The translations under genes were made by a program, and so were the position numbers. From Verrucomicrobiota bacterium (GTDB lineage Bacteria > Verrucomicrobiota > Verrucomicrobiia > Limisphaerales > UBA1096), in assembly GCA_030747575.1 (NCBI GenBank), contig JASLKI010000010.1, forward strand, positions 1 through 20,724: DNA of 20,724 nt, read 5' to 3'. The notes under the pieces were generated by a model. That model had not been told where the DNA came from. It searched no databases and saw nothing but the letters and a program-made list of their open reading frames with translations. Positions 5,970-13,194 of this stretch are shown here, piece by piece. How positions within the stretch are numbered: position 1 is the first letter of the stretch; each line of letters begins with the position of its first letter.

Positions 5970-7751
5970 TCAGAGTCGTTTCACATGCACATAGTACGCG
6001 CCGCAGATGGGGTTGGATCGACCCTCGGCAAACCAGGTGTGCAGGCGTGTCGGACCTTTCGGGAGGGTCACGGTGAACGTGGCGGCCTTGTCACTTGGCT
6101 TCACCGGCTTGGCCGTCATTTCGCGGTTGATGAACAACCGGGCCTGCTTGATCGGCAGCGCGCCTTCGCCGTTGTACCCCGCGCCCAGCGGCAGGTTGGC
6201 TTCGCGCGGCCAGCGCCGCAGCTCGAACCGGTAGCGGCCAGCTTGGGCGACTTCCAGTTCCCAGTAGCCGTTTTTCTGGGCACCGCGCCGGATCTGACCC
6301 TGCTGGTCGATGAACACGTCGAGCCACTCGCAGGCGGTGAGCATCATCGGGTTTTCGGCGTCGCTGCCGATGATCACCCGCTGCGGTTCGTTGGCGATGT
6401 CGCCGACAGAGGCCCACCAGTCGTCGAGGTGCCGCCGCAGTTTCGCCGCCACTTCCGGGTGGTCATCGATGACGTTCTTTTTCTGCAGCGGATCGGTCTC
6501 GAGATTGTACAGCTCGCTGTCGCGCAGCATTCGCCACCGTTTCCATAGCACCGCACCGCCTTCGCGCCGGAGGATGGAGGGGGAGTCGGGCGTGGGAAAG
6601 TCCAGGCTGCCGGGCATGCGACTGTAGTTGATCACGAGCATGCGCTCGGCCGGCACCTCGGCTTCGCCGCGAAGGGTTGGGGCGAGGTTGATGCCGTCGA
6701 ACTTGCGGGTTGTCTGGACTCCGCAGAGGTCGAGCAGTGTCGGGAGCAGGTCCTGTGTATGCGTCAGCCCACTGATATCGCGCGCTTTGCTGAGGCCGCC
6801 GCCGGGCCAGCGGATGAAACAAGGCACGCGGTGGCCACCCTCCCACAGTTGGGTTTTCCGGCCGCGCATGCCGGCGGGATAATAGGCGTGGCCGAAGGTA
6901 CTGCCGTTGTCGGTCATGAAAAGCAGGATAGTGTTTTGGGCCAGGCCGGACTCGTCTAGGAACGCCATGAGCCGGCCCATGTTGGTGTCGACGTTGCGGA
7001 TCATCGCGAGGTAGCGCACGAGGTTGCTTTTGGTCCGGGGCGTCATGCGCGGCAGCTTGGTGTTGGTCACCACTTTCTCCATCACCTCGATGTCCTCGTC
7101 CGGCGCGAGGAACGGCCCGTGCGGCGTGTTGGTCGGCAGGTAGGCGAAGAACGGTTTCCCGGCCGCGGCACTGCGCTTGATCCAGTCGATGGCGTGGTCG
7201 AAGAAAATGTCGGTGCAGTAGCCGGTGAATTTTTTGCTTTTGCCGTTCCAGCGGTAGGTGTCGTTGAAGTAGTTGTTGCCCCAGTGATCCGGCACGGAGC
7301 CGATGTGCGAGGAAGGGAACCACAGCGTCTCCTCAAAGCCGCGATCCTGCGGGCGGTATGGGTAATTGTCGCCGAGATGCCACTTGCCGAAGATGCCGGT
7401 GCGGTAGCCCTGTTCGCGGAGCAGGTCGGCCATCGTCGGGAGGTTCGCCCGCAGGAGCGTGCGGCCGCTGCTCACGTTGATCGCGCCGTTGCGCGCCGGG
7501 TCGAGTCCTGTCATGAGCGAGCCGCGTGTCGGCGTGCACATCGGCGAGGCGTGGTAGTCGGTGAAGCGCACGCTCTGTGAGTGCAGCTTGTCGAGGAACG
7601 GCGTGTTGAGGACTGGGTTGCCGTGCGCGGAGAGTTCGGGATACCCCTGGTCATCCGTCATCACGAGGATCACATTCGGCCGGGCCGCCTGGCCAAGCGG
7701 AAGGGCCGCCATCGCCAATGCCGATGTGAACAGGGCAGGGAGAAATCGCAT
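5970..7751 (-). CDS. Exported formylglycine-dependent sulfatase
   Basis: Starting at the ATG 7749-7751, the 593-residue product has a signal peptide (MRFLPALFTSALAMAALPLGQAA) and then 'RPNVILVMTDDQG', the canonical sulfatase opening with the calcium-binding Asp pair (residues 33-34). CTPTR at 72-76 is the CxPxR core in which Cys72 would be converted to formylglycine, followed by GSLMTG. Further landmarks are 'GIFGKWHLGDNYPY', 'FLPTNTPHGPF'-type text (FAYLPTNTPHGPFLAPDED) and 'LLFMTDNGSTFGHAYYP'. Residues from about 470 to the end form an extra C-terminal beta-rich domain. The family hydrolyses sulfate esters, commonly of sulfated polysaccharides, in the periplasm. The frame stays open 92 codons upstream, but the signal peptide fixes the start. 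It is the first gene of the leftward unit. An iterated motif copy (7691-7699) encodes the LGQA of the signal peptide. Confidence 0.94.
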   Translation of the reverse strand: MRFLPALFTSALAMAALPLGQAARPNVILVMTDDQGYPELSAHGNPVLNTPFLDKLHSQSVRFTDYHASPMCTPTRGSLMTGLDPARNGAINVSSGRTLLRANLPTMADLLREQGYRTGIFGKWHLGDNYPYRPQDRGFEETLWFPSSHIGSVPDHWGNNYFNDTYRWNGKSKKFTGYCTDIFFDHAIDWIKRSAAAGKPFFAYLPTNTPHGPFLAPDEDIEVMEKVVTNTKLPRMTPRTKSNLVRYLAMIRNVDTNMGRLMAFLDESGLAQNTILLFMTDNGSTFGHAYYPAGMRGRKTQLWEGGHRVPCFIRWPGGGLSKARDISGLTHTQDLLPTLLDLCGVQTTRKFDGINLAPTLRGEAEVPAERMLVINYSRMPGSLDFPTPDSPSILRREGGAVLWKRWRMLRDSELYNLETDPLQKKNVIDDHPEVAAKLRRHLDDWWASVGDIANEPQRVIIGSDAENPMMLTACEWLDVFIDQQGQIRRGAQKNGYWELEVAQAGRYRFELRRWPREANLPLGAGYNGEGALPIKQARLFINREMTAKPVKPSDKAATFTVTLPKGPTRLHTWFAEGRSNPICGAYYVHVKRL

Positions 7752-7971
7752 GGGTAGATTGTAGCGGCAGGCACCGCTGCTAAGCAACCCGCCAGTGCAA
7801 CGGGGAGCGCACGCGCCCCCTTGAGCGCCTCGTCCAAGGCTTCGTCCCCAAATCTTTCCTTTGGCCAAGCCGGAAACGATTCCGGCGGGGCGCCGGTATC
7901 CACTCGCGAGGGCGCGTGTGCTCTCCAAACCGAATTGGCCGAGCTTGCTGGGCGTTTGATTTTGTGGATTG
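7752..7971. other. Noncoding divergent region with long imperfect inverted repeat
   Basis: These 220 nt lie between the sulfatase and FAD oxidoreductase starts. GGGGAGCGCACGCGCCC (7802-7818) pairs with GGGCGCGTGTGCTCTCC (7910-7926), matching at 15 of 17 positions, across 91 nt. Within it is a small hairpin, GCCGGAA/TTCCGGC (7869-7875 and 7880-7886, loop ACGA), and a TTTGGCCAAGC near-copy of the iterated motif (7860-7870). A related end sequence occurs at 10540-10554, so this may be a dispersed repeat element that also carries the divergent promoters. Confidence 0.5.
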
Positions 7972-9570
7972 ATGGCTGCCACTCGAATGACGCAGTTTGG
8001 CACATGGCAACCGAAGATTCGCGGCAAGTTGTTTTACAACTGGCCGCAAGGCGCGTGTGAGGAGGCACTGCGTTTCACGAGTGCCGGGCAGCTTGGCGTC
8101 GAGCCGTACGATGTGGCCATCGTCGGTGCGGGCGTGGTCGGCTGCGGACTGGCGTATCGGCTTTCGCAGTACGATCTTCGCGTGTTGCTTATCGATCGAC
8201 TGCACGATGTCGGCGAAGGCACGAGCAAGGCCAACAGCGCGCTCATCCACTCCGGCTACGACGCCAAGCCGGGTTCGCTCGAGTCGAAACTGTTGCACGA
8301 GGCCGAGGCCGACTGGCCCGGCCTGGCGGCGCGGCTTAAAATTCCGCTCGACCCCATCGGCGGTATCATGATGGCGGTGACCGACGAGCAGGAACGCCAG
8401 CTTGAGGCCGCCGAGAAAAACGCCCACGCCAATCGCGCCACCGATGTGCGCATCCTCAGCGCCACCGAGATTCGCGAGCGCGAGCCCAACGCGTCGCCGG
8501 ATGTGCGTGGCGGGTTGCTCGTGCCGGGCGAGTCGCTGGTCGATCCGTTCATGGCGTCGATCGCCTACGCCGAGATCGCCCTGGCCAACGGCGTCGATAT
8601 TTTACTCGGCGCGGACATCGCCGGGGTGGAACTTGGCCAACCGCCGGGCGCACCGCTGCATCACCTCGTCACTGCTGACGGCCACCGTCTCCCGGTGCGT
8701 CGTATCGTCAACGCCGCTGGGTTGGGCAGTCGCCGTCTGGCCGACGGCTACGGCGGTGGCGCGTTCGACATCAACCCTCGCCGCGGCCAGTTTTTGTTGT
8801 TCGACAAATCCGCGCGGCCGCTCGTGCAACACATCCTGCTGCCGGTGCCCACTGCGCACACGAAGGGCGTGCTGGTGGCGCCCACCATTTTCGGAAACCT
8901 GCTCGCGGGACCGACCGCCGAGGACCTGCCGCTCGAGGATCCCGCCGCCACGCACACCACCGTCGAGGGCATTCGCCGGGTCGTGGAGGGCGGCTCGCGG
9001 CTCGTCGATGGCTTGGCCCGGCAGCCGGTCATTGCCACTTATGCCGGTGCGCGGTGCGCCTGCAGCCAAGGGAGTTACGTGATCCGCCACAACGACGGCG
9101 CGCCCGGCATCGTCACGGTTACCGGCGCGCGCTCCACCGGGCTGACCGCGTCCATTTCGCTGGCGCGCCACTTGATCGACGGCATGCAAAAAGAGCTTGG
9201 CCTCGAGTTGTCGCCGGACAGCGCCGCGCTCGACTGCCGACCGGACAGCGCCTGGCCTGGCTGGTGGCGGCGGCCGTTTGAGAACGGGGCGACCGATGCC
9301 CGCGCCGATCACGGTTGCGCGGTTTGTTTTTGTGAAGTGATCAGCGGGGGCGAAATCCGCGACGCACTCGACTCGCCGCTAAAGCCCCGCACGATGGATG
9401 CGCTAAAGCGGCGCACGCGGGTTCTGAGCGGCCGTTGCCAGGGCTTCGACTGCCAGGTGCCGCTGGCGGAAATCGTGTCGGGCCACACCGGCATCGGCAT
9501 CGCGCAACTCACAAAAAATGGCCCCGGCAGTGAACTGGTTGTGCCTGGCCAAGCGGAGGTCACGGCATGA
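7972..9570 (+). CDS. GlpA-like FAD-dependent oxidoreductase with C-terminal BFD [2Fe-2S] domain
   Basis: The 532-residue protein has a DAO-type FAD domain: 'YDVAIVGAGVVGCGLAYRLSQYDLRVLLIDR' with the dinucleotide fold near residues 46-76, then 'GTSKANSALIHSGYDAKPGSLESKL', 'GGLLVPGESLVDPFMASIAYAEIALANGVDI' and 'VNAAGLGSRRLADGYGG'. This architecture is typical of anaerobic glycerol-3-phosphate dehydrogenase GlpA and L-2-hydroxyglutarate oxidase relatives. The C-terminus adds a BFD-like domain with Cys452, Cys454, Cys489 and Cys494 (CFC...CQGFDC) to ligate a [2Fe-2S] cluster. The ATG at 7972 is preceded by an in-frame TTG at 7969, and conservation starts only at about residue 46, so the first 40 residues are uncertain. 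The 3' end overlaps the next oxidoreductase by ATGA. Glycerol-3-phosphate is the likeliest substrate, but another 2-hydroxy acid is possible. Confidence 0.85.
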   Translation: MAATRMTQFGTWQPKIRGKLFYNWPQGACEEALRFTSAGQLGVEPYDVAIVGAGVVGCGLAYRLSQYDLRVLLIDRLHDVGEGTSKANSALIHSGYDAKPGSLESKLLHEAEADWPGLAARLKIPLDPIGGIMMAVTDEQERQLEAAEKNAHANRATDVRILSATEIREREPNASPDVRGGLLVPGESLVDPFMASIAYAEIALANGVDILLGADIAGVELGQPPGAPLHHLVTADGHRLPVRRIVNAAGLGSRRLADGYGGGAFDINPRRGQFLLFDKSARPLVQHILLPVPTAHTKGVLVAPTIFGNLLAGPTAEDLPLEDPAATHTTVEGIRRVVEGGSRLVDGLARQPVIATYAGARCACSQGSYVIRHNDGAPGIVTVTGARSTGLTASISLARHLIDGMQKELGLELSPDSAALDCRPDSAWPGWWRRPFENGATDARADHGCAVCFCEVISGGEIRDALDSPLKPRTMDALKRRTRVLSGRCQGFDCQVPLAEIVSGHTGIGIAQLTKNGPGSELVVPGQAEVTA

Positions 9571-10529
9571 GCTGTGGGCAACATTTCAAGGTGGCGATCA
9601 TCGGCGGCGGGCCGGCCGGCATCGGCGTGGCGGTTGGCCTGGCCAAGCGCGGTATCGGGCCGGTCGTGTTGATCGAGCGCCGCGCCGAGGTCGGTGGCAC
9701 GCCGATGGGTTACCGCAAAAAACCGGGCGGTGTACCGACGTTCGTCGAGTGGACGCGCGGCCGGGTGGTGTTCGGCGAGGAACTGGCCGGGCGAATGGCC
9801 AAGCGCTTGGCCAAGACCGACACCACGATTCGGTTGAGTGCGCAAGTAACCCAGATTGATCCCGCCGAAAAACGGCTGACCCTACTCTGGCCGGAAGGCG
9901 TGTGTGACGTCACCGCCGATGCCGTTGTGCTGGCAGCCGGTGCCCGTGAGCAAACGCCCGCCGAGAAGGGCTGGCTCGCTGGGGCGCGAACGGCGCGGGT
10001 CGGTTTCACGCGACACATCACCGGCTGGCTTGACGGTCACGGGTTGCTTCCCGCTCGCAAGCCGGTGGTGGTGGGCTCGGACCTGATCGCCTACTCGGCG
10101 GCGGCGAAGCTCCGGGCCGCGGGCAGCGACAAGCCGGTGATGATCGACCGGCGGCGAAGCCCCAGTGCGGGGTTGTTTGAGCGACTATTTTTCCGGCGCT
10201 GGACGCGCCCCGACTGGTCGGGCGACGTTACGGCTGCCGGGATAAAAGGCGACCGCTCCGCCGCCGGTGTGCAGTCAAGCGACGGCCAGGATTGGCACGG
10301 CGACGGCGTGATGATTTGCGGGGAACTCGTGCCGAACACCGAGCTGGCGCTGTTGGGCGGCCTGGCCGTCGAGCTGCCGTCGCGGCAACTGCAATTGGCG
10401 CGCGGCCAGGCGCTTTCGGAGCCGGGCTGGTTTGCCGCCGGCAACGTGCTCGGCGGCTTTCACGGTGCGCAGTGGTGCTACTTCAACGGCCGCCAAGCGG
10501 CCAGGCGCGTCGCGAATTTTTTGGAGTAG
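9567..10529 (+). CDS. NAD(P)/FAD-dependent oxidoreductase, partner of the GlpA-like protein
   Basis: This 320-residue flavoprotein has an N-terminal ADP-binding motif, 'FKVAIIGGGPAGIGVAVGLAKRG', a second 'ADAVVLAAGAREQTPAEK' motif, and the end motif 'GWFAAGNVLGGFHGAQWCYFNGRQAARRVANFLE' that closes the FAD site. It resembles the smaller flavoprotein normally encoded beside GlpA-BFD proteins (GlpB/HcnB-like; in Firmicutes and Thermotogae followed by DUF1667). The internal nucleotide motif 'VVVGSDLIAYSAAAKL' lacks a full GxGxxG, so NAD(P) binding is unsure. Its ATG overlaps the upstream TGA, so the two are surely co-translated and probably form a complex passing electrons between flavin and Fe-S centres. 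No DUF1667 or membrane anchor gene follows. It carries two overlapping copies of the iterated motif (MAKRLAK codons, 9797-9812). Confidence 0.82.
   Translation: MSCGQHFKVAIIGGGPAGIGVAVGLAKRGIGPVVLIERRAEVGGTPMGYRKKPGGVPTFVEWTRGRVVFGEELAGRMAKRLAKTDTTIRLSAQVTQIDPAEKRLTLLWPEGVCDVTADAVVLAAGAREQTPAEKGWLAGARTARVGFTRHITGWLDGHGLLPARKPVVVGSDLIAYSAAAKLRAAGSDKPVMIDRRRSPSAGLFERLFFRRWTRPDWSGDVTAAGIKGDRSAAGVQSSDGQDWHGDGVMICGELVPNTELALLGGLAVELPSRQLQLARGQALSEPGWFAAGNVLGGFHGAQWCYFNGRQAARRVANFLE
9797..9815. repeat. Two overlapping, oppositely oriented motif copies
   Basis: GGCCAAGCG (9797-9805) overlaps CGCTTGGCC (9804-9812), so GGCCAAGCGCTTGGCC is itself a 16-bp palindrome, and AAG follows. The stretch is coding and reads M-A-K-R-L-A-K. 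Confidence 0.8.
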
Positions 10530-10539
10530 TCGCAGCGAA

Positions 10540-10554
10540 GGCGCGCACGCTCCC
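10540..10554. repeat. Possible fragment of the 7802-7926 repeat element
   Basis: GGCGCGCACGCTCCC lies in the 39-nt gap between convergent genes. Its reverse complement matches the GGGAGCGCACGCGCC end of the 7802-7926 inverted repeat at 13 of 15 positions. The match is suggestive only, since both are GC-rich. Confidence 0.3.
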
Positions 10555-10568
10555 TGATCGCATTGGTA

Positions 10569-11318
10569 TCAGAAGGCCGGCTGGTAGCAGGCATTGCTGG
10601 GAGCGGACTGGGTGTCCTCGGCTTTTCCCGTGAAGCCGTCCGCCAGGCCGAAGTGTTTGGCGCGCAGCGCGGTTGCCTTGCGATACTCGACGTGGCCATC
10701 GGACAAGACGAGATTGCCGCCCTTGAAATGCACGGAGGCGTACCAGTCGGAGGTGGGACTTCGCGTGTGGTGCCAGTAAGTGTACATGCCCTTGCCGCAG
10801 CCGCCGAACGACGGGCCGTACGAGGGCCGCAACGCCGTGTAGCTGACGAGCCGGACGGTTTCCTGGATGATGGCAACCTCGGAAGGACTGCGCACGCGAT
10901 CCATCGACAGTTCCATCACCACGCCGTTGGGTAGATAACTGGTGGCGCTGGTCTTGGTGGCGTCCGAGGCATCTCCCGGTTTTTTCGCGTCGGGGCAGGA
11001 GTACACCTCGGTGCTGGGTCGATCTTGTCTTTGGAGGTAGGGCGCGATGGCGTAGAGGCAGTTGTTTCGCCAGAAGGAATTTTGCCTGTTCATGAAGTCA
11101 GGAACCTGCGACGCCTTGGGCGGGTACTTCTCGAAATCGTTCTCATAAAGCAGGAGCGCGATGCCGATCTGTTTCATGTTGCCGAGGCATTGCGTCTGCT
11201 TGGCCTTCCCCTTCGCCTTGGCGAGGGCCGGTAGCAACAACCCCGCTAGGATGGCAATGATGGCGATCACCACCAGCAACTCGATGAGAGTGAACGCCCT
11301 CTTGGTCTTTGTTTTCAT
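10569..11318 (-). CDS. Type II secretion-type pseudopilin with prepilin N-terminal methylation domain
   Basis: The 249-residue product starts KTKTKRAFTLIELLVVIAII, followed by AILAGLLLPALAKAKGKAK: a prepilin leader with cleavage between Ala and Phe, the essential Glu at +5, and the hydrophobic helix that anchors and assembles pseudopilins. 'QTQCLGNMKQIGIALLLYENDFEKYPP' is the usual next block. 'SVHFKGGNLVLSDGHVEYRKA' near residues 205-225 is the H-x-GG-N-x-x-x-x-DGH signature of the large PVC-specific pseudopilin family. Such genomes carry dozens of paralogues whose functions are mostly unknown; surface or secretion filaments are assumed. The ATG overlaps the TGA of the upstream ankyrin lipoprotein (ATGA), so the pair is translationally coupled. 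The 3' end is convergent with the flavoprotein gene. Confidence 0.92.
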   Translation of the reverse strand: MKTKTKRAFTLIELLVVIAIIAILAGLLLPALAKAKGKAKQTQCLGNMKQIGIALLLYENDFEKYPPKASQVPDFMNRQNSFWRNNCLYAIAPYLQRQDRPSTEVYSCPDAKKPGDASDATKTSATSYLPNGVVMELSMDRVRSPSEVAIIQETVRLVSYTALRPSYGPSFGGCGKGMYTYWHHTRSPTSDWYASVHFKGGNLVLSDGHVEYRKATALRAKHFGLADGFTGKAEDTQSAPSNACYQPAF

Positions 11319-11710
11319 TTAGAGGCTTCAGTTTTCAACTCAGCAGCCGTCTTGCCACCGTGCTTGCGGAGGAGGGCTACGATTTCGTTTTGGGAAAAAT
11401 TTGTTGCGCAATCAAGCGGCGTTTCGCCCTCGAAGTTGATTGCGTTGACGTCGGCCTCGGCCGCGAGGATCAATTCCACGATATCCGGGTGACCGCACCA
11501 CGCTGCCCAATGCAGGGAGGATGCGCCGTAACGTTCGTCCCGGGTGTCCACCTCGGTTCCGACCACCAGATGCCGGAGTACAACGTCCCTGTTCCCCGCC
11601 TCGGCCGCAGCCCAGATGGGCGTCCCTGGCGTTGGGATGGCCGTCGGCTCCGGAGTAACACACCCCGTCAACAACACGGCCGCAATGGTCGTTTGTAGCA
11701 ATAACGTCAT
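11315..11710 (-). CDS. Small ankyrin-repeat lipoprotein
   Basis: The 131-residue product begins with a lipoprotein signal (MTLLLQTTIAAVLLTGC), with lipobox L-T-G-C placing the lipidated Cys at residue 17. After a Pro/Thr linker come about three ankyrin repeats: 'TPIWAAAEAGNRDVVLRHLVVGTEVDTRDERYG', 'ASSLHWAAWCGHPDIVELILAAEADVNAINFEG' and 'ETPLDCATNFSQNEIVALLRKHGG'. Ankyrin repeats bind proteins, so a periplasmic membrane-anchored adaptor or inhibitor is plausible; no specific partner can be named. The only linked gene is the pseudopilin, whose start codon overlaps this stop, which suggests that the two products act together. The start ATG (11708-11710) is set by the signal peptide. Confidence 0.87.
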   Translation of the reverse strand: MTLLLQTTIAAVLLTGCVTPEPTAIPTPGTPIWAAAEAGNRDVVLRHLVVGTEVDTRDERYGASSLHWAAWCGHPDIVELILAAEADVNAINFEGETPLDCATNFSQNEIVALLRKHGGKTAAELKTEASK

Positions 11711-11885
11711 AAGGCGGATGACGGGGGAGCCTAGAAAAGTGGGCGGAAATTAACAAATCAAATTCTTCAAAATTGTCTTCAGCAGCCAAGTCGCGTTGAG
11801 TGGATGAGTGGCCGCGAGTCCGTTATTTGGCCAAGCGTTTGCTTGATGGCCTGCAAGTGGCTGGGGCATAATCCCCCCGCGTCCT
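11711..11885. other. Noncoding divergent region, ankyrin lipoprotein / molybdoenzyme
   Basis: These 175 nt contain one exact motif copy, TTTGGCCAAGCG (GGCCAAGCG at 11829-11837), a candidate rightward promoter (11843-11872) and the short inverted repeat GGGG-CATAAT-CCCC (11863-11876) spanning its -10. No ORF here is credible. Confidence 0.5.
11843..11872 (+). promoter_or_regulatory. Candidate promoter of the sulfite-oxidase-type gene
   Basis: TTGATG (11843-11848) and CATAAT (11867-11872) are separated by 18 bp. The -10 matches the consensus at five of six positions and the -35 at four of six. Transcription would begin near 11879, leaving under 10 nt before the ATG at 11886, so the mRNA could be nearly leaderless, in line with the absence of a Shine-Dalgarno. 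Confidence 0.35.
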
Positions 11886-13136
11886 ATGTCTCTCTCAAGC
11901 GAACTTCACCGGCAACACCTCGAGGTGACGCGGCGTTACTTCCTCCAACTCGGAGCAGTCGGTGTTGCCGCGCTGAAGCCACTGTCCGCCTGGGCGGATT
12001 CCGATCAAGCCCTCCTCGATGAGGCGACGGCTGATCTCGGGTATTTCACGCCGCAGGCTGATTTTGGTACGGTCGAGCGTGGCGATCCCCTGCCGTACCA
12101 GCTGCCCTTGGCCAAGCGGCTCGAGGTTGGCTTGGAACGTGAAACTTGGAAGCTCGACGTCGTTCCGGATCCCGAGAGCAATCCGCAGATGGGCAACCCG
12201 CTCTCGAGGGCGAAGGGCAACGCGCTGGATTTCGAGGCACTCTTGAAGCTCGGGGAGAAACACGCGGTGCGGTTTCTCAAGATCATGACCTGCAACAACA
12301 TTGGCGCGCCGCTGGGCATGGGATTGTGGGAGGGAGTGCCGCTTCGCCGCGTCATCTGGGCCACCAAACCAACGGCGAACATCCGGCGCGTGTTTTACCA
12401 TGGCCATCACAACAACGACCCAAAGCAGATCTTCCAGAGCTCACTGCCGGTCGGCCGGGTGCTTGAGGATCCGCCGGGCGACAACCCGGTGATCCTCTGC
12501 TACAAGCTCAATGGCCAATGGCTGACAGGCAAACGCGGTGGCCCGGTGCGGATGCTGGTGCCCGATGCCTACGGCTTCAAGTCGGTCAAGTGGCTCAAGA
12601 GCGTTGTGCTCACCAATAATTACCAGGCCAACGACACCTATGCCGGTGCCAACAACGACATCGACAGCTGGATGAAAACCATGAGCCGGTTTCACTACAA
12701 ACCGGAAAAGGCCAAGGCCGGGGAGCCGATCCCGGTCACCGGTTGGGCACAGGTTGGCGTGGGCGGTTTAAGCAAGGTGCAGATCTGGATCAACCCGAAA
12801 GACAACGAGTGGCCCGAGGACGATCCGTACTTCACCAGGGCACCGTGGTGGGACGCGACGATTCTGCCGCCTCCCACCCTTTGGGGCGGCGATCTGCCCG
12901 GCGGCAGGCTGCCGGACAACGTGCGGTTTTTTGAAGGGAACGGCCAACCGAAACATTGGCCCATGCGCTACACCCTTGCACACTGGGCCACGTTGCTGAA
13001 GGGGATCGCCCCCGGCAAATACGATGTGCGCTGCCGGACCATTGACCTCAACGGAATCGCCCAGCCGATGCCGCGCCCGTTCCGCAAGTCCGGCCGCAAC
13101 ACCATCCAGAGGTTCTCGCTCACGGTTGAGGGTTGA
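11886..13136 (+). CDS. Sulfite oxidase-family molybdopterin enzyme, Tat-exported
   Basis: The 416-residue protein has a twin-arginine leader (TRRYFLQLGAVGVAAL, residues 15-30), so it is folded with cofactor in the cytoplasm and exported. The oxidoreductase molybdopterin-binding domain follows. Cys136 in 'LKIMTCNNIGAPLGMGLWEGVPLRRVI' sits where the family's molybdenum-ligating Cys lies. 'NPVILCYKLNGQWLTGKRGGPVRMLVPDAYGFKSVKWLKSVVLTNN' is the conserved block present in SoxC, SorA and nitrate reductase relatives. From about residue 275 a Mo-co dimerisation domain of immunoglobulin-like fold follows ('PIPVTGWAQVGVGGLSKVQIWI...GKYDVRCRTIDLNGIAQP'). The physiological substrate may be sulfite or another small oxidisable compound. 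A c-type cytochrome domain protein follows after about 58 nt and could accept the electrons, though that family is not a known SorB type. Confidence 0.88.
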   Translation: MSLSSELHRQHLEVTRRYFLQLGAVGVAALKPLSAWADSDQALLDEATADLGYFTPQADFGTVERGDPLPYQLPLAKRLEVGLERETWKLDVVPDPESNPQMGNPLSRAKGNALDFEALLKLGEKHAVRFLKIMTCNNIGAPLGMGLWEGVPLRRVIWATKPTANIRRVFYHGHHNNDPKQIFQSSLPVGRVLEDPPGDNPVILCYKLNGQWLTGKRGGPVRMLVPDAYGFKSVKWLKSVVLTNNYQANDTYAGANNDIDSWMKTMSRFHYKPEKAKAGEPIPVTGWAQVGVGGLSKVQIWINPKDNEWPEDDPYFTRAPWWDATILPPPTLWGGDLPGGRLPDNVRFFEGNGQPKHWPMRYTLAHWATLLKGIAPGKYDVRCRTIDLNGIAQPMPRPFRKSGRNTIQRFSLTVEG

Positions 13137-13194
13137 TTTTTTCCAGCTTGCTTCACTTGAGGCTTGCCCGGGATGTCGCCGGGTTAGAGTATTC

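Noticed and set aside
6463..7323. 286-residue off-frame ORF within the sulfatase
   Set aside because: Arg/Pro/His-rich low-complexity translation inside a conserved sulfatase; long stop-free alternative frames are expected at this GC content.
7752..8027. 92-codon upstream extension of the sulfatase frame
   Set aside because: The residues before the ATG at 7751 show no domain, while a normal signal peptide starts exactly there; the extension crosses the 7802-7926 inverted repeat and overlaps the divergent FAD gene.
13024..13194. Earlier start of the DUF1549/1553 protein inside the molybdoenzyme gene
   Set aside because: It would overlap over 110 nt of a well conserved coding end and add an arginine-rich, non-homologous leader; the GTG at 13195 or 13210 gives a usual N-terminus.
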